NCBI RefSeq assembly: GCF_036320965.1
Contig: NC_092251.1
Span: 597,501 to 661,500, forward strand
DNA: 64,000 bases
Source: Panulirus ornatus
Lineage: Eukaryota; Arthropoda; Malacostraca; Decapoda; Palinuridae
Reading direction: 5' to 3'
The position numbers and the translations under genes were made by a program. The notes beneath the pieces were generated by a model, which was not told the DNA's origin, made no database searches, and worked only from the letters and a program-made list of their open reading frames with translations. Positions 1-11,386 of the stretch are shown in pieces; position 1 is the stretch's first letter; every line of letters starts with the position of its first letter.

Positions 1-754
1 AGAGGTACTACATCCCCTCTCGGTGATCCTCAGCTGAGATTCATGTGTCCAGCTGGAAGCTTCTACTTTACTTTGCCTACTATTTATAGTCACTGGGCCA
101 CGAAGCCATAAAACAGATGACTATTAAAACTCTGTTCTTATGAGAAAAAACTACTGATCTCTTTACAACGCCGGAACGGTCTGTACACTAACGCAAAGTG
201 AATTTTTGTAACAAGATCTCAAGTGTCTGTCCCTGGCAACTTAATGACAATAAGTGAATGTTTGAATGTTAAGATTATTGAAGAGGTCTTATTGGTAATC
301 GACTTGTTTGGTTAGAGTGCATTGTAAAGAACGGTAGTTCAGAGACGATCATTACATCTAACCACATCATTTGACAGGTTGTTGGTTATATCTAATCATT
401 ACGATGTAGTATACAACTGTGGCTGTACGTTATCTTGTGCTCAGGAAGGGTTCAAACTGTCAGGTGCGGCTGGGGTGGTTTAGGATGGTCAGGTGTGTTT
501 GTTAGTGATGGTTAAGATGGGTTCATGACCATATGATGTGTTTCTTCATATATAGATTTTTTTCAGGATAGTTTTCTGGTCGGATATTTGAGCCATTGGC
601 CTATCAACTGCCAGGATCATTAAATCCATCTACGTCAAGTTACAGCCAAAAATCAAGTAATCTTGTACACATTCTTCAGTTGTTCAAGATTAATGTAAGC
701 AGATTATTGTAAGCCCACATAGTCTCTCACTGCATACATGGCCCATGGCATTTT
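1..754. other. No gene recognised
   Basis: The stretch is AT-rich with stops in all frames. No repeat unit, RNA gene or splice-flanked coding segment could be supported. Confidence 0.5.
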
Positions 755-880
755 TCAGGGGAGAATGAACTCTGCGTACCCACAGTACTGGGGGGGGGGG
801 CCTGCTGGTACTGCTGAGTCTGTCTTAGTGGTGAGGTCATGACCCCATGTCTGGCCTCCACTCTCCCAACTCTTAACATG

Positions 881-1232
881 TTGACACACATCGCTGTTTA
901 CATGATGGGTTAACACACATCGCTGTTTACATGATGGGTTAATACACATCGCTGTTTACATGATGGGTTAACACACATCGCTGTTTACATGATGGGTTAA
1001 CACACATCACTGTTTACATGATGGGTTAATACACATCGCTGTTTACATGATGGGTTAACACACATCGCTGTTTACATGATGGGTTAACACACATCACTGT
1101 TTACATGATGGGTTAATACACATCGCTGTTTACATGATGGGTTAACACACATCGCTGTTTACATGATGGGTTAACACACATCACTGTTTACATGATGGGT
1201 TAACACACATCGCTGTTTACATGATGGGTTAA
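881..1232. repeat. 29-bp minisatellite, about 12 copies, with trimer higher-order structure
   Basis: The unit is acacacatcgctg followed by tttacatgatgggtta, and the period is exactly 29 bp. Copies differ at two positions (aca/ata and tcg/tca). Units 3-5, 6-8 and 9-11 repeat the same order of three variants, giving an 87-bp higher-order period. The array ends directly at a 13-base A run. The short reading frames across it are by-products of the repeat. Confidence 0.95.
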
Positions 1233-1925
1233 AAAAAAAAAAAGTATAATTTGTATCACTAATTTTTTTTTCAAATAACAGTTGTAGAATTAGTAAGAAA
1301 AGTAGGAGCAGCAGCAGAAGTAATAGTAGTAACTGGCAGAGGAGTATTACTGTGGTGGAGTTAGCAGTAGACATTTCATGCTAACATTGTAGGATATTAG
1401 GCACGGCCGCTCACCACCATGTGGCCGCTGTCACAGATTTTACCCACACTCCATCCGCTGCCGACTGACTGCCCACACTGTCCTGATGATCATATGTCAC
1501 TCGCTCCCCAACAACAACAACAGCATAAGGTCTACTGTGCTTGGTGGCTAGCAGGGTCAGTCGTCTAAGTCGGAATTATTTACCTTCAACTATTTTAGTG
1601 AACAGATGATCACATTTTCGGATCGTTTCACCAAGCTCATGCTATGTTTTCCTGCACGCTAGTAGATACTTACTGCCTCGGGATGACTAACGAGAATTGT
1701 TCAATCAAAACGAACTGGTAAATAGTTTTACCCATAGTCATTTCTGCTGGTCATTGTTATATAATTAGTAACGTTGTTACATGTTTGAGAATATGTGACG
1801 TTCAAACCGTTTCTAATAACAGAAAAAAAGAAAAGCTTTACTCCAGTGGATGACAACAGCTCTTACATCCGGACCGGCTCTGTATGGCCGGCCGGGATGT
1901 GAATAAGTCTCTGATCAAGTCGTTT
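1233..1925. other. No gene recognised
   Basis: An A run is followed by AT-rich sequence, a short agc/agt-rich patch near 1305-1340 and a short (aac)n patch near 1507. No coding signal is seen. Confidence 0.5.
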
Positions 1926-2190
1926 GTCACATTGTGTGACGTAGCGTGTAGTGTACAACTGTAACATTGTGTGACGTAGCGTGTAGCGTACAACTGTAAC
2001 ATTGTGTGACGTACCGTGTAGTGTACAAGTGTAGCATTGTGTGACGTAGCGTGTAGTGTACAACTGTAGCATTGTGTGACGTACCGTGTAGTGTACAAGT
2101 GTAACATTGTGTGACGTACCGTGTAGTGTACAACTGTAACATTGTGTGACGTACCGTTTAGTGTACAAGTGTAACATTTTGTAACGTTAC
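1926..2190. repeat. 35-bp minisatellite, about 7.5 copies
   Basis: The unit is attgtgtgacgtagcgtgta followed by gtgtacaactgtaac. Copies start at 1931, 1966, 2001, 2036, 2071, 2106, 2141 and 2176 (the last partial). Variant positions gtagc/gtacc and aactg/aagtg are mixed among copies. The 71-104-residue minus-strand frames here are repeat translations, not genes. Confidence 0.95.
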
Positions 2191-2513
2191 GGTACAGCAG
2201 TTTGGGTCGTCCCTTATTGTTAATAATATGATACCTGAAATTTCAAGTTTGTATCCACTTTTTGCATCAAGTCGGTAAGACCCTTTGTGACCCCTGTAAT
2301 CCTTTTGCGCTACCGCTCACAGGAGGAGCATGGATGGGGTGCACAGTAAACTTGTCGGGGTTACCGACACAAATCAATCATGGATGATGGTGAAGTCACT
2401 GCAGTTGTTGTCCATGTACATCCGGAGTAGGCTGTACCTGTTGTGGCTATGGTTGTGGTATGGGGAGACTACATGATGTAGAGCCGTAACATCCAACACA
2501 GATTGTATACAGT
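2191..2513. other. No gene recognised
   Basis: Mixed-composition sequence between a minisatellite and a SINE head. It may include the diverged body of that SINE, but no match could be made by eye. Confidence 0.4.
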
Positions 2514-2603
2514 ACGCTACCAGGATTCGAACCTCTGCCCTGAACCCCGAGCAGCCTGTGAATGCGTCACGGTCAGCGAAGCTAACCTGCTACGGAGGTC
2601 AAT
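2514..2603 (-). mobile_element. tRNA-derived SINE head (fragment)
   Basis: On the minus strand the segment starts GACCTCCGTAGCAGGTTAGC, which is A-box-like, and carries a good pol III B box, GGTTCGAATCC (plus-strand 2523-2533). It lines up along its length with the head of the better SINE at 38977-39210, including CCTCCGT, CACAGGC, CGGGGT and TCGAATCCTGG. It is not an intact tRNA: no acceptor stem or anticodon arm is convincing. Confidence 0.6.
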
Positions 2604-2629
2604 AATGCATGTCTACATGTCTCTTGGTC

Positions 2630-3110
2630 TTGTCTCTCCCCACCACGCCTTGTGTTCTCCCCGCCACTTGTCAACCCCCACTCCTTCCCAGTATCCCCCT
2701 CCCCCCTCCTTTATCCAGCCTGCCCTCTCCTTCCCTCACGATTCCCTCAACTCTCCCCAAAATGCCTGCTTCCTTCCCCCACATGACCTCTCCCCTCCTC
2801 AGCGTGCCCACTTTACTCCCCACCATAGCCTCTCCCCTGCCCCAGTATGCCCTCTTCCTCACCCCACCTTGTCCCTCCCCTCCCCAAACATGCCTTCCCC
2901 CTCCTCACCGCACCTCCTCCCTCCCTCACCGTGCCTCTTCCCACTCCCGCCGTGCCCCCTCCCCTCCACCATTATGTCTCACCCCTCCCCCAACGTATTC
3001 CCGCTTCTCCCCCAGCCTTGCCTTCCCAGCACCCTGGCCTCACACATGTCCCCTCCCTGTCTTCTCTTGTGTGCCCTAAATTCCTCACCAGTTCTGGCCT
3101 GCCTTCCCCC
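2630..3110. repeat. Pyrimidine-rich low-complexity tract
   Basis: About 480 bp dominated by C and T, with recurring ccctccccc and cccaccat blocks of irregular spacing. Overlapping Pro/Ser/Leu-rich frames on the plus strand (up to 222 codons) follow from the composition and have no domain. I do not call them genes. Confidence 0.8.
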
Positions 3111-3169
3111 TACCCTCACCCGCTCTGCATATTGTACTGCTGCTGTCCCTTCTCATTTCCGACACATCT

Positions 3170-3440
3170 GATGCCTCTCCTGGCACACCTGTTGCATCTG
3201 CCACACATACTTCTCTCTGTCTTATAACTAGGGCCTCTCCCGACACATACAGTGTTTCTCGTACACACAAAGTGCCTCTCCCGAGACACATAGTGCCTCC
3301 CCCGATACACCTTGTGATTCTCTTACACATTAGTGACCCCCCCCCCCCACACACACACACACTCGGTAACTCTCCTACACACCAGTGACTCTCCCAGCAT
3401 ATATAGTAACTCCTACATATCTAGCTAGGGACTCTCCTAC
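3170..3440. repeat. Degenerate ~20-bp minisatellite
   Basis: Loose copies of a unit resembling ctcccgacacatagtgcct recur every 19-24 bp. A C run and (ac)n lie at 3338-3362. Strong divergence between copies suggests an old array. Confidence 0.7.
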
Positions 3441-4560
3441 ATCCCTCATCCATGACTTAGCTAAGGTTACCAAGGCCTTGATTTCTCTCCCTAAAAGGTT
3501 GACTCCCTCTACGTGGACGGACTGGTGACAGACTTCTTTGAAGATCTAAAGTTTTCATTAACCTCTCCTCACATCTTGAGCTTCTCTGATGCCTCAGCAC
3601 TCTTCATCGCCAATAATGTTTCCACAAGAGGGCTGGAATTTGAGTTCATGCAGGAATTTGGTAAACGTTGGCTTGTCTCTGGATGGACTGTACCAGTATT
3701 GGTCTTGTGAGAGGCAGGAAGAAACTATTCAGTGACAGATCTAGTAACTCTCGATGCCCTGTTTTACCTTGCAACATTGTACTTAGAATCTTGAATGGCT
3801 ATTGCAGTGAGATTCATACAGACTTGAATGGCTATTGCAGTGAGATTCATACAGACCATCAACCTGTCTTACATCTTTTCACACAACAAGACCTATAGGG
3901 TAGGCAAGCTTTGTGCTTTCTAACAATACCACAATATGATCATCGTGCCGTGGCCACCTTGACTGGTAGTATTGTCAACCAGGACGGACGGCCATGGGCG
4001 TCGGTAGGAATGGTTGGTAGTGAACAGCGTAACCCCTAGCTAGAGCGCCACATGTGTCAGCCGTCTGCGAAGCGTCCTCACATCACTGAAGAGGGATGGG
4101 ACCATCTTAACATTCACACGCATCGTCATTCGACGCGCGATCACCAATCTCCTCGCGCTAGTGGGAGAGACCTGACAAGTAACGGAGAAGACCCTAGGGG
4201 TAGCGAAGATCTTTCAGTTGGAGACATACGACCTCTAGGTCACCTGTGATCAGGAGCCATAAGGTTATCAGTGATAAACATAACGTTGCTGGTTATCACT
4301 TTGTTGGCAAGTTACATATGATGACCGCCAGAGCGAGCTGCAGCACTCTTCTGACCTGTCCTCATTCATGTTGTAGGTTTTGTAATGACGTGAGATATGT
4401 TATGTTGGCTAGGCTCGTCCAACCCTTGAGTTTAGTATTGGGCCTTTCACCTGACTCTTAAAGATCAGATCAAGGTCATGCCATCTTACCCAAGTGTTGT
4501 ATCGTCATGCACAAGGGTCGTACAGTCGTCTTCAAGGCGTAAACTACCATTATGTGAAGT
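3441..4560. other. No gene recognised
   Basis: Only short frames occur (65 codons from 3513, 76 from 3668), with no recognisable domain or splice context. A 33-bp tandem duplication inside is listed separately. Confidence 0.45.
3790..3855. repeat. Perfect 33-bp tandem duplication
   Basis: The 33-bp segment starting cttgaatggctattgcagtg occurs twice head to tail (3790-3822 and 3823-3855) with no mismatch. This implies a recent duplication. Confidence 0.9.
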
Positions 4561-4561
4561 G

Positions 4562-4562
<1 letters not shown>

Positions 4563-4615
<53 letters not shown>

Positions 4616-4616
4616 G
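4563..4616. repeat. (CA)n followed by (CG)8
   Basis: About 19 CA units pass directly into 8 CG units. Alternating purine-pyrimidine sequence of this kind can adopt Z-DNA. Confidence 0.95.
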
Positions 4617-6071
4617 TCTCACATCTCTCGAAGTCGCTCGTTCACTTTGCCGGCCTCAGACAATCCCTGGGTCCAGGTTTGTCCTTCCCAGGTGTCATCT
4701 GAACACGTCTGGCTTATAACGATCTGAACTCAGGCCTAAGCTGTCTGTCCAATGTATAACAAAACCAAGAACGTATGGAAATAATGGTTTTGTTAGTATG
4801 AAGCTCCTGCGTCTGTTTCGCTACATTTAGTCTTGTATATTTCAGCCTAGGCCAAGCGGGTTAGCGCTCAGGCCCGTCTTTCGAGGTTCTTTTCAAAGAT
4901 TTTTTTTTTCCATCGTCCTTGATTGTCACACAGTCGTTCCGATTGCTCCTAGCTGAGTCCATCATCCTCTACCAGATCTGTGATGATGGTCTACACTCAG
5001 TTGTCGATCTTTTGACTCGTCATCTTCTATTTGTGTTCCAAAAATTAAAACACATATTTGATTAGTGAAAGTCGTGTCTTGATTACCTTGTTATGTGGAC
5101 AGCGCAGAAGTGATATTTTCTTCATCAGAACAACATCAGATCAGATGAAGACCACCATACACCGTAATGAACGTGGTGACCGGGTAGGTTAGGGACAGAT
5201 AAAAGTAGAAGATAATAGGAAACTACAGTGATTGCTAGATACTTTCCTGTGAAAGCTGTGTAATGAGGGAAGACTTAGTTATGAAAGCGGGTGGGGGAAA
5301 CAGTCTTTCTCATCCTGAAAATAACGTCCGGATTCAAGTCAAGGTCTAGGTACAAGAAGCTCAAAATAGATCCCTAAATTTCTTTATTGGTTGTTGACTG
5401 AGGGATGGGTTCGAGGAGTTGAAGACTTTAGCAGGACTGTCTAAGGGTTCTTGTGATTGTTGTGATGATAAATTTAGGAAGAAGAAATTTACGATGGCAA
5501 TAGACTATCGGGCTCGACACAGATTCTCCATTGTTAATTACTTAAAGTTCAGGAGAGGCCATGTTACTCAAGGATCGTACCTTTGTGCTCAAGGGTCTCA
5601 TCGTTGTACTGAAGAACTTAAAAAAGAACGTCAGTCTTTACAGTCTCTGATGCAGTTTTGATGGAGTTTGTTTCTTACAGTCAGAACAATAAGAGCAACT
5701 GGATGCTCCTTGACCTTATTCTTGGGACAACTACGAGAGCAAACTTTCGTGTCAATCAAATGGAACAAAGGAGCAAGCGGGGCCATTTTATGTGAAGTAT
5801 TGGTAGAAGGTTGGCAAAAAGGTTTGACCATGATCAGGTTGTGAAGAGGGACATGACCCAAGTATTGGCCAGGGTCAGCCACCAGGTTCACCATAACTTC
5901 ACGTCATCATATTACGTCTGCACTGTCAGTAGATGCACTAGGTCGTAGCTAATATAGACAGAATGGTGAATCAGTTTGTGGTAGGTAATGATGATAATTA
6001 TATTACATTTCATAAGAGATGGAAGATAGTAGAAAGACCCAAGCAGGAAGTACTCATGTTCTTCCAAGGCT
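4617..6071. other. No gene recognised
   Basis: Unique-looking sequence. Frames of 80-87 codons at 5419-5661 (plus) and 5631-5894 (minus) have no recognisable domain and are probably chance. Confidence 0.45.
4848..4885 (+). mobile_element. Possible tRNA-like SINE 5' fragment
   Basis: The sequence ggccaagcgggttagcgctc resembles a pol III A box region of a tRNA-derived SINE. No B box follows at the expected distance, so this is at best a truncated head. Confidence 0.25.
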
Positions 6072-6478
6072 CTAAATGTATGTGGATTTAACCGAAAAAA
6101 GGGAGAAATAAGTAATATATTTAAGGAAAGAAACTTAGGTGTTCCCGGCTCTGAGGGAAACAAAGCACAAAGGTAAAGGGGAAAAGATAGGTTGGAAATG
6201 TCAGGGGCTGGTGAAAGGACAAGTGTTAAAGGAGTAACACTACTGAAGCGGGAGCTCTGGGAGTGTGTGAGTGTGTGAAAGAGCGGAAGTAGGTGAATTC
6301 TATGCTGATGTGGGTAAAATTGAAAGTGGGTGGCGGAAGATGGATGATTGTTAGTGCTTATGCACCTGGCCATGAGAAGAAAGATTATAAGAGGCAAGTG
6401 TTTTTGGAGCAGATGAGTGGATGCATTAAGAGTTTTGATGCAAGATACCGGGTATTAGTGATGATGATTTGCATGCTA
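6072..6478 (+). mobile_element. RTE-clade element, decayed endonuclease fragment
   Basis: The segment aligns with the endonuclease part of the full copy at 54140-57441. It runs from the start of the conserved domain (ATGTATGTGGATTTAACC) through AYAPGHEKK to the region equivalent to the GDLNA active-site loop. It is broken by several indels and stops. Divergence is clearly greater than among the other RTE copies, so it is an old insertion. The 5' UTR and all RT sequence are missing. Confidence 0.8.
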
Positions 6479-6549
6479 AGGGATGTGCCATTCGTCGTCA
6501 CTTCCTGGCGCTACCCAACCAAACACGTGAAAGAATGGCCGCGTAGGAA

Positions 6550-6551
<2 letters not shown>

Positions 6552-6581
<30 letters not shown>
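6552..6581. repeat. (TA)15 microsatellite
   Basis: Pure (TA)n abutting the left end of the Penelope-type palindrome. Confidence 0.95.
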
Positions 6582-6585
<4 letters not shown>

Positions 6586-6940
6586 CTATAAGTCCACGGG
6601 GAAAATGAAACACGAAAAGTTCCCAAGTGCACTTTCGTAATAATCACATCATCAGGGGAGACACAAGAGAGAAATATAACGGTCAGTTGATATACATCGA
6701 AGAGACGAAGCTAGGACGCCATTTGGTAAACCTGTGATTGTCCAAAACATGTTTACCAAATGGCGTCCTAGCTTCGTCTCTTCGATGTATATCAACTGAC
6801 TGTTATATTTCTCTCTTGTGTCACCCCTGATGATGTGATTATTACACGAAAGTGCACTTGGGAACTTTTCGTGTTTTATTTTCCCCGTGGACTCATAGGA
6901 ATATCTTGATCACGCGCAAAATTATGATCCTTTCCAATAT
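6582..6940. mobile_element. Inverted pair of Penelope-type pseudo-LTRs (palindrome)
   Basis: The left arm 6582-6731 and right arm 6751-6902 are near-perfect reverse complements of about 150 bp with a 19-bp spacer (6732-6750). Differences are a few substitutions and a 2-bp deletion in the left arm. A unique tail (cttgatcacgcgcaaaatta, then cctttcca) follows the right arm to 6940. The same sequence recurs at 9742, 16337, 23955 and 43201. Assignment to Penelope-like elements is inferred from the hammerhead motif, the inverted pLTR layout and the PLE coding region at 43640-44811. Linkage to that particular element is not proven. Confidence 0.7.
6823..6863 (+). ncRNA. Candidate hammerhead ribozyme, right arm
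   Basis: The order of motifs is CTGATGA, short stem II (GTG/CAC), GAAA, palindromic stem III AGTGCACT, CTT cleavage triplet, then GGG pairing with the CCC before CTGATGA. Stem I here has an A/A mismatch at its fourth pair. One extra T lies between the core and stem II, as in the sister copies. Confidence 0.45.
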
Positions 6941-6945
6941 ATATA

Positions 6946-7173
6946 TAGGGGATAGGGGAGAAAGAATACTTCCCACGTATTCCCTGCGTGTCGTAGAAGG
7001 CGACTAAAAGGGAAGGGAGCGTGGGGCTGGAAATCCTCCCCTCTCTTTTTTTTTTTTTCCAAAGGAAGGAACAGAGAAGGGGGCTGGATGAGGATGTTTC
7101 CTCAGAGGCCCAGTCCTCTGTTCTTAACGCTACCTCGCTGACGCGGGAAATGGCGAATAATAGTATGAAAGAA

Positions 7174-7175
<2 letters not shown>
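6946..7175 (+). mobile_element. SIDE copy 1 (internally deleted RTE derivative)
   Basis: The copy starts with ggggataggggagaaagaat and the ttcccacgtattccctgcgt block seen at the 5' end of full RTE copies. It then has ggctggaaatcctcccctct, a T run and ccaaaggaaggaacagag, and ends in the RTE-like 3' hairpin (cctcgctgacgcgggaaatg) before (TA)n. There is no coding capacity. It is the only plus-strand member of a four-copy cluster. Confidence 0.9.

Positions 7176-7235
<60 letters not shown>
7176..7235. repeat. (TA)30 microsatellite
   Basis: Pure (TA)n shared as the 3' tail of SIDE copies 1 (plus) and 2 (minus), which converge on it. Confidence 0.95.
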
Positions 7236-7237
<2 letters not shown>

Positions 7238-7464
7238 TTCTTTCAACTATTCGCCATTTCCCGCATTAGCGAGGTGGCGTTAAGAACAGAGGACTGGGCC
7301 TTTGAGGGAATACCCTCACCTGGCCCCCTTCTCTGTTCCTTCTTTTGGAAAATTAAAAAAAAAAACGAGAGGGGAGGATTTCCAGCCCCCTGCTCTCTCC
7401 CCTTTTAGTCGCCTTCTACGACACGCAGGGAATACGTGGGAAGTATTCTTTCTCCCCTATTCCC

Positions 7465-7468
<4 letters not shown>
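7236..7468 (-). mobile_element. SIDE copy 2
   Basis: Full-length minus-strand copy. The 3' hairpin end is at 7245-7275, an A run (about 11) sits in the middle, and the 5' end is at the ccctattcccagggat boundary. Confidence 0.9.

Positions 7469-7528
<60 letters not shown>
7469..7528. repeat. (TA)30 microsatellite
   Basis: Pure (TA)n between SIDE copies 2 and 3. Confidence 0.95.
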
Positions 7529-7530
<2 letters not shown>

Positions 7531-7775
7531 TTCTTTCATACTATTCGCCATTTCCCGCATTAGCGAGGTAGCGTTAAGAACAGAGGACTGGGCCTTTGAT
7601 GGAATATCCTCACATGGCCCCCTTCTCTGTTCATTCTATTGGAAAATTAAAAAAAAAAAATGAGAGGGGAGGATTTCCAGCCCCCCCGCTCCCTTCCCTT
7701 TTAGTCGCCTTCTACGACACGCAGGGAACACATGGGAAGCACTCTCTTTCCCCTATCCCCAGGGATGGGGGAGAG

Positions 7776-7776
<1 letters not shown>
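7529..7776 (-). mobile_element. SIDE copy 3
   Basis: Full-length minus-strand copy tandem to copy 2. The 5' boundary has a few extra bases (gatgggggagag) before the (TA)n. Confidence 0.9.

Positions 7777-7849
<73 letters not shown>
7777..7849. repeat. (TA)36 microsatellite
   Basis: Pure (TA)n between SIDE copies 3 and 4. Confidence 0.95.
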
Positions 7850-7851
<2 letters not shown>

Positions 7852-8090
7852 TTCTTTTTCTTTTAAACTATTCGCCATTTCCCGCGTTAGCGAGGTAGCA
7901 TTAAGAACAGAGGATTGGGCCTTTGAGGGAATACCCTCACCTGGCCCAATTCTCTGTTCCTTCTTTTGGAAAAAAAAAAAAAAAAAACGAGAGGGGAGGA
8001 TTTCCAGCCCCCCGCTCCCTCCCCTTTTAGTCGCCTTCTACGACACGCAGGGAATACGTGGGAAGTATTCTTAATCCCCTATCCCCAGGG

Positions 8091-8093
<3 letters not shown>
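7850..8093 (-). mobile_element. SIDE copy 4
   Basis: Full-length minus-strand copy, third in a row in the same orientation, with a 17-base A run in the middle. Confidence 0.9.

Positions 8094-8169
<76 letters not shown>
8094..8169. repeat. (TA)38 microsatellite
   Basis: Pure (TA)n between SIDE copy 4 and the 3' end of the next RTE copy. Confidence 0.95.
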
Positions 8170-9980
<1,811 letters not shown>

Positions 9981-10046
<66 letters not shown>

Positions 10047-10062
10047 TAGATAGATAGATAGA
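9981..10062. repeat. (TA)n followed by (GATA)4
   Basis: About 32 TA units end in a short gata run, directly at the truncated 5' end of the next RTE copy. Confidence 0.95.
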
Positions 10063-11319
10063 GTTGATAGAGATGCTCTGTGGAAGGTATTAAGAATATA
10101 TGGTGTGGGAGGAAAGTTGTTAGAAGCAGTGAAAAGTTTTTATCGAGGATGTAAGGCATGTGTACGTGTAGGAAGAGAGGAAAGTGATTGGTTCTCAGTG
10201 AATGTAGGTTTGCGGCAGGGGTGTGTGATGTCTCCATGGTTGTTTAATTTGTTTATGGATGGGGTTGTTAGGGAGGTAAATGCAAGAGTTTTGGAAAGAG
10301 GGGCAAGTATGAAGTCTGTTGGGGATGAGAGAGCTTGGGAAGTGAGTCAGTTGTTGTTCGCTGATGATACAGCGCTGGTGGCTGATTCATGTGAGAAACT
10401 GCAGAAGCTGGTGACGGAGTTTGGTAAAGTGTGTGGAAGAAGAAAGTTAAGAGTAAATGTGAATAAGAGCAAGGTTATTAGGTACAGTAGGGTTGAGGGT
10501 CAAGTCAATTGGGAGGTGAGTTTGAATGGAGAAAAACTGGAGGAAGTGAAGTGTTTTAGATATCTGGGATTGGACCTGGCAGCGGATGGAACCATGGAAG
10601 CGGAAGTGGATCATAGGGTGGGGGAGGGGGCGAAAATTCTGGGGGCCTTGAAGAATGTGTGGAAGTCGAGAACATTATCTCGGAAAGCAAAAATGGGTAT
10701 GTTTGAAGGAATAGTGGTTCCAACAATGTTGTATGGTTGCGAGGCGTGGGCTATGGATAGAGTTGTGCGCAGGAGGATGGATGTGCTGAAAATGAGATGT
10801 TTGAGGACAATGTGTGGTGTGAGGTGGTTTGATCGATTGAGTAACGTAAGGGTAAGAGAGATGTGTGGAAATAAAAAGAGCGTGGTTGAGAGAGCAGAAG
10901 AGGGTGTTTTGAAGTGGTTTGGGCACATGGAGAGGATGAGTGAGGAAAGATTGACCAAGAGGATATATGTGTCGGAGGTGGAGGGAGCAAGGAGAAGAGG
11001 GAGACCAAATTGGAGGTGGAAAGATGGAGTGAAAAAGATTTTGTGTGATCGGGGCCTGAACATGCAGGAGGGTGAAAGGAGGGCAAGGAATAGAGTGAAA
11101 TGGAGCGATGTGGTATACCGGGGTTGACGTGCTGTCAGTGGATTGAATCAAGGCATGTGAAGCGTCTGGGGTAAACCATGGAAAGCTGTGTAAGGATGTA
11201 TATTTGCGTGTGTGGACGTATGTATATACATGTGTATGGGGGGGGGGGGGTTGGGCCATTTCTTTCGTCTGTTTCCTTGCGCTACCTCGCAAACGCGGGA
11301 GACAGCGACAAAGTATAAA

Positions 11320-11336
<17 letters not shown>
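10063..11336 (+). mobile_element. RTE-clade element, 5'-truncated RT, short 3' UTR (subfamily A)
   Basis: The RT is open from the VDRDALWKV block to a TGA at 11125-11127 without frameshift, and includes LRQGC, FADD (QLLFADDTALVAD) and the C-terminal [10 protein letters not shown] region. The EN domain and RT fingers are missing, so it cannot be autonomous. The TGA replaces the CGA codon seen in subfamily B. The 3' UTR is the short form: ggaaag joins directly to ctgtgtaaggatgtatattt. The tail is hairpin, cgacaaagtat, then about 18 A. Confidence 0.92.

Positions 11337-11384
<48 letters not shown>
11337..11384. repeat. (TA)24 microsatellite
   Basis: Pure (TA)n shared by the converging 3' ends of two RTE copies. 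Confidence 0.95.

Positions 11385-11386
<2 letters not shown>

Noticed and set aside
881..2190. Possible CRISPR-like array (29-bp and 35-bp repeats)
   Set aside because: Repeats are directly tandem without spacers, in a eukaryotic context with no cas genes.
2514..2603. Functional tRNA gene
   Set aside because: The B box is good, but cloverleaf stems and an anticodon arm cannot be formed. It matches a SINE head instead.
2503..3227. Overlapping Pro/Ser-rich frames of 126-222 codons
   Set aside because: They follow from the pyrimidine-rich composition, occur in several frames at once and have no domain.
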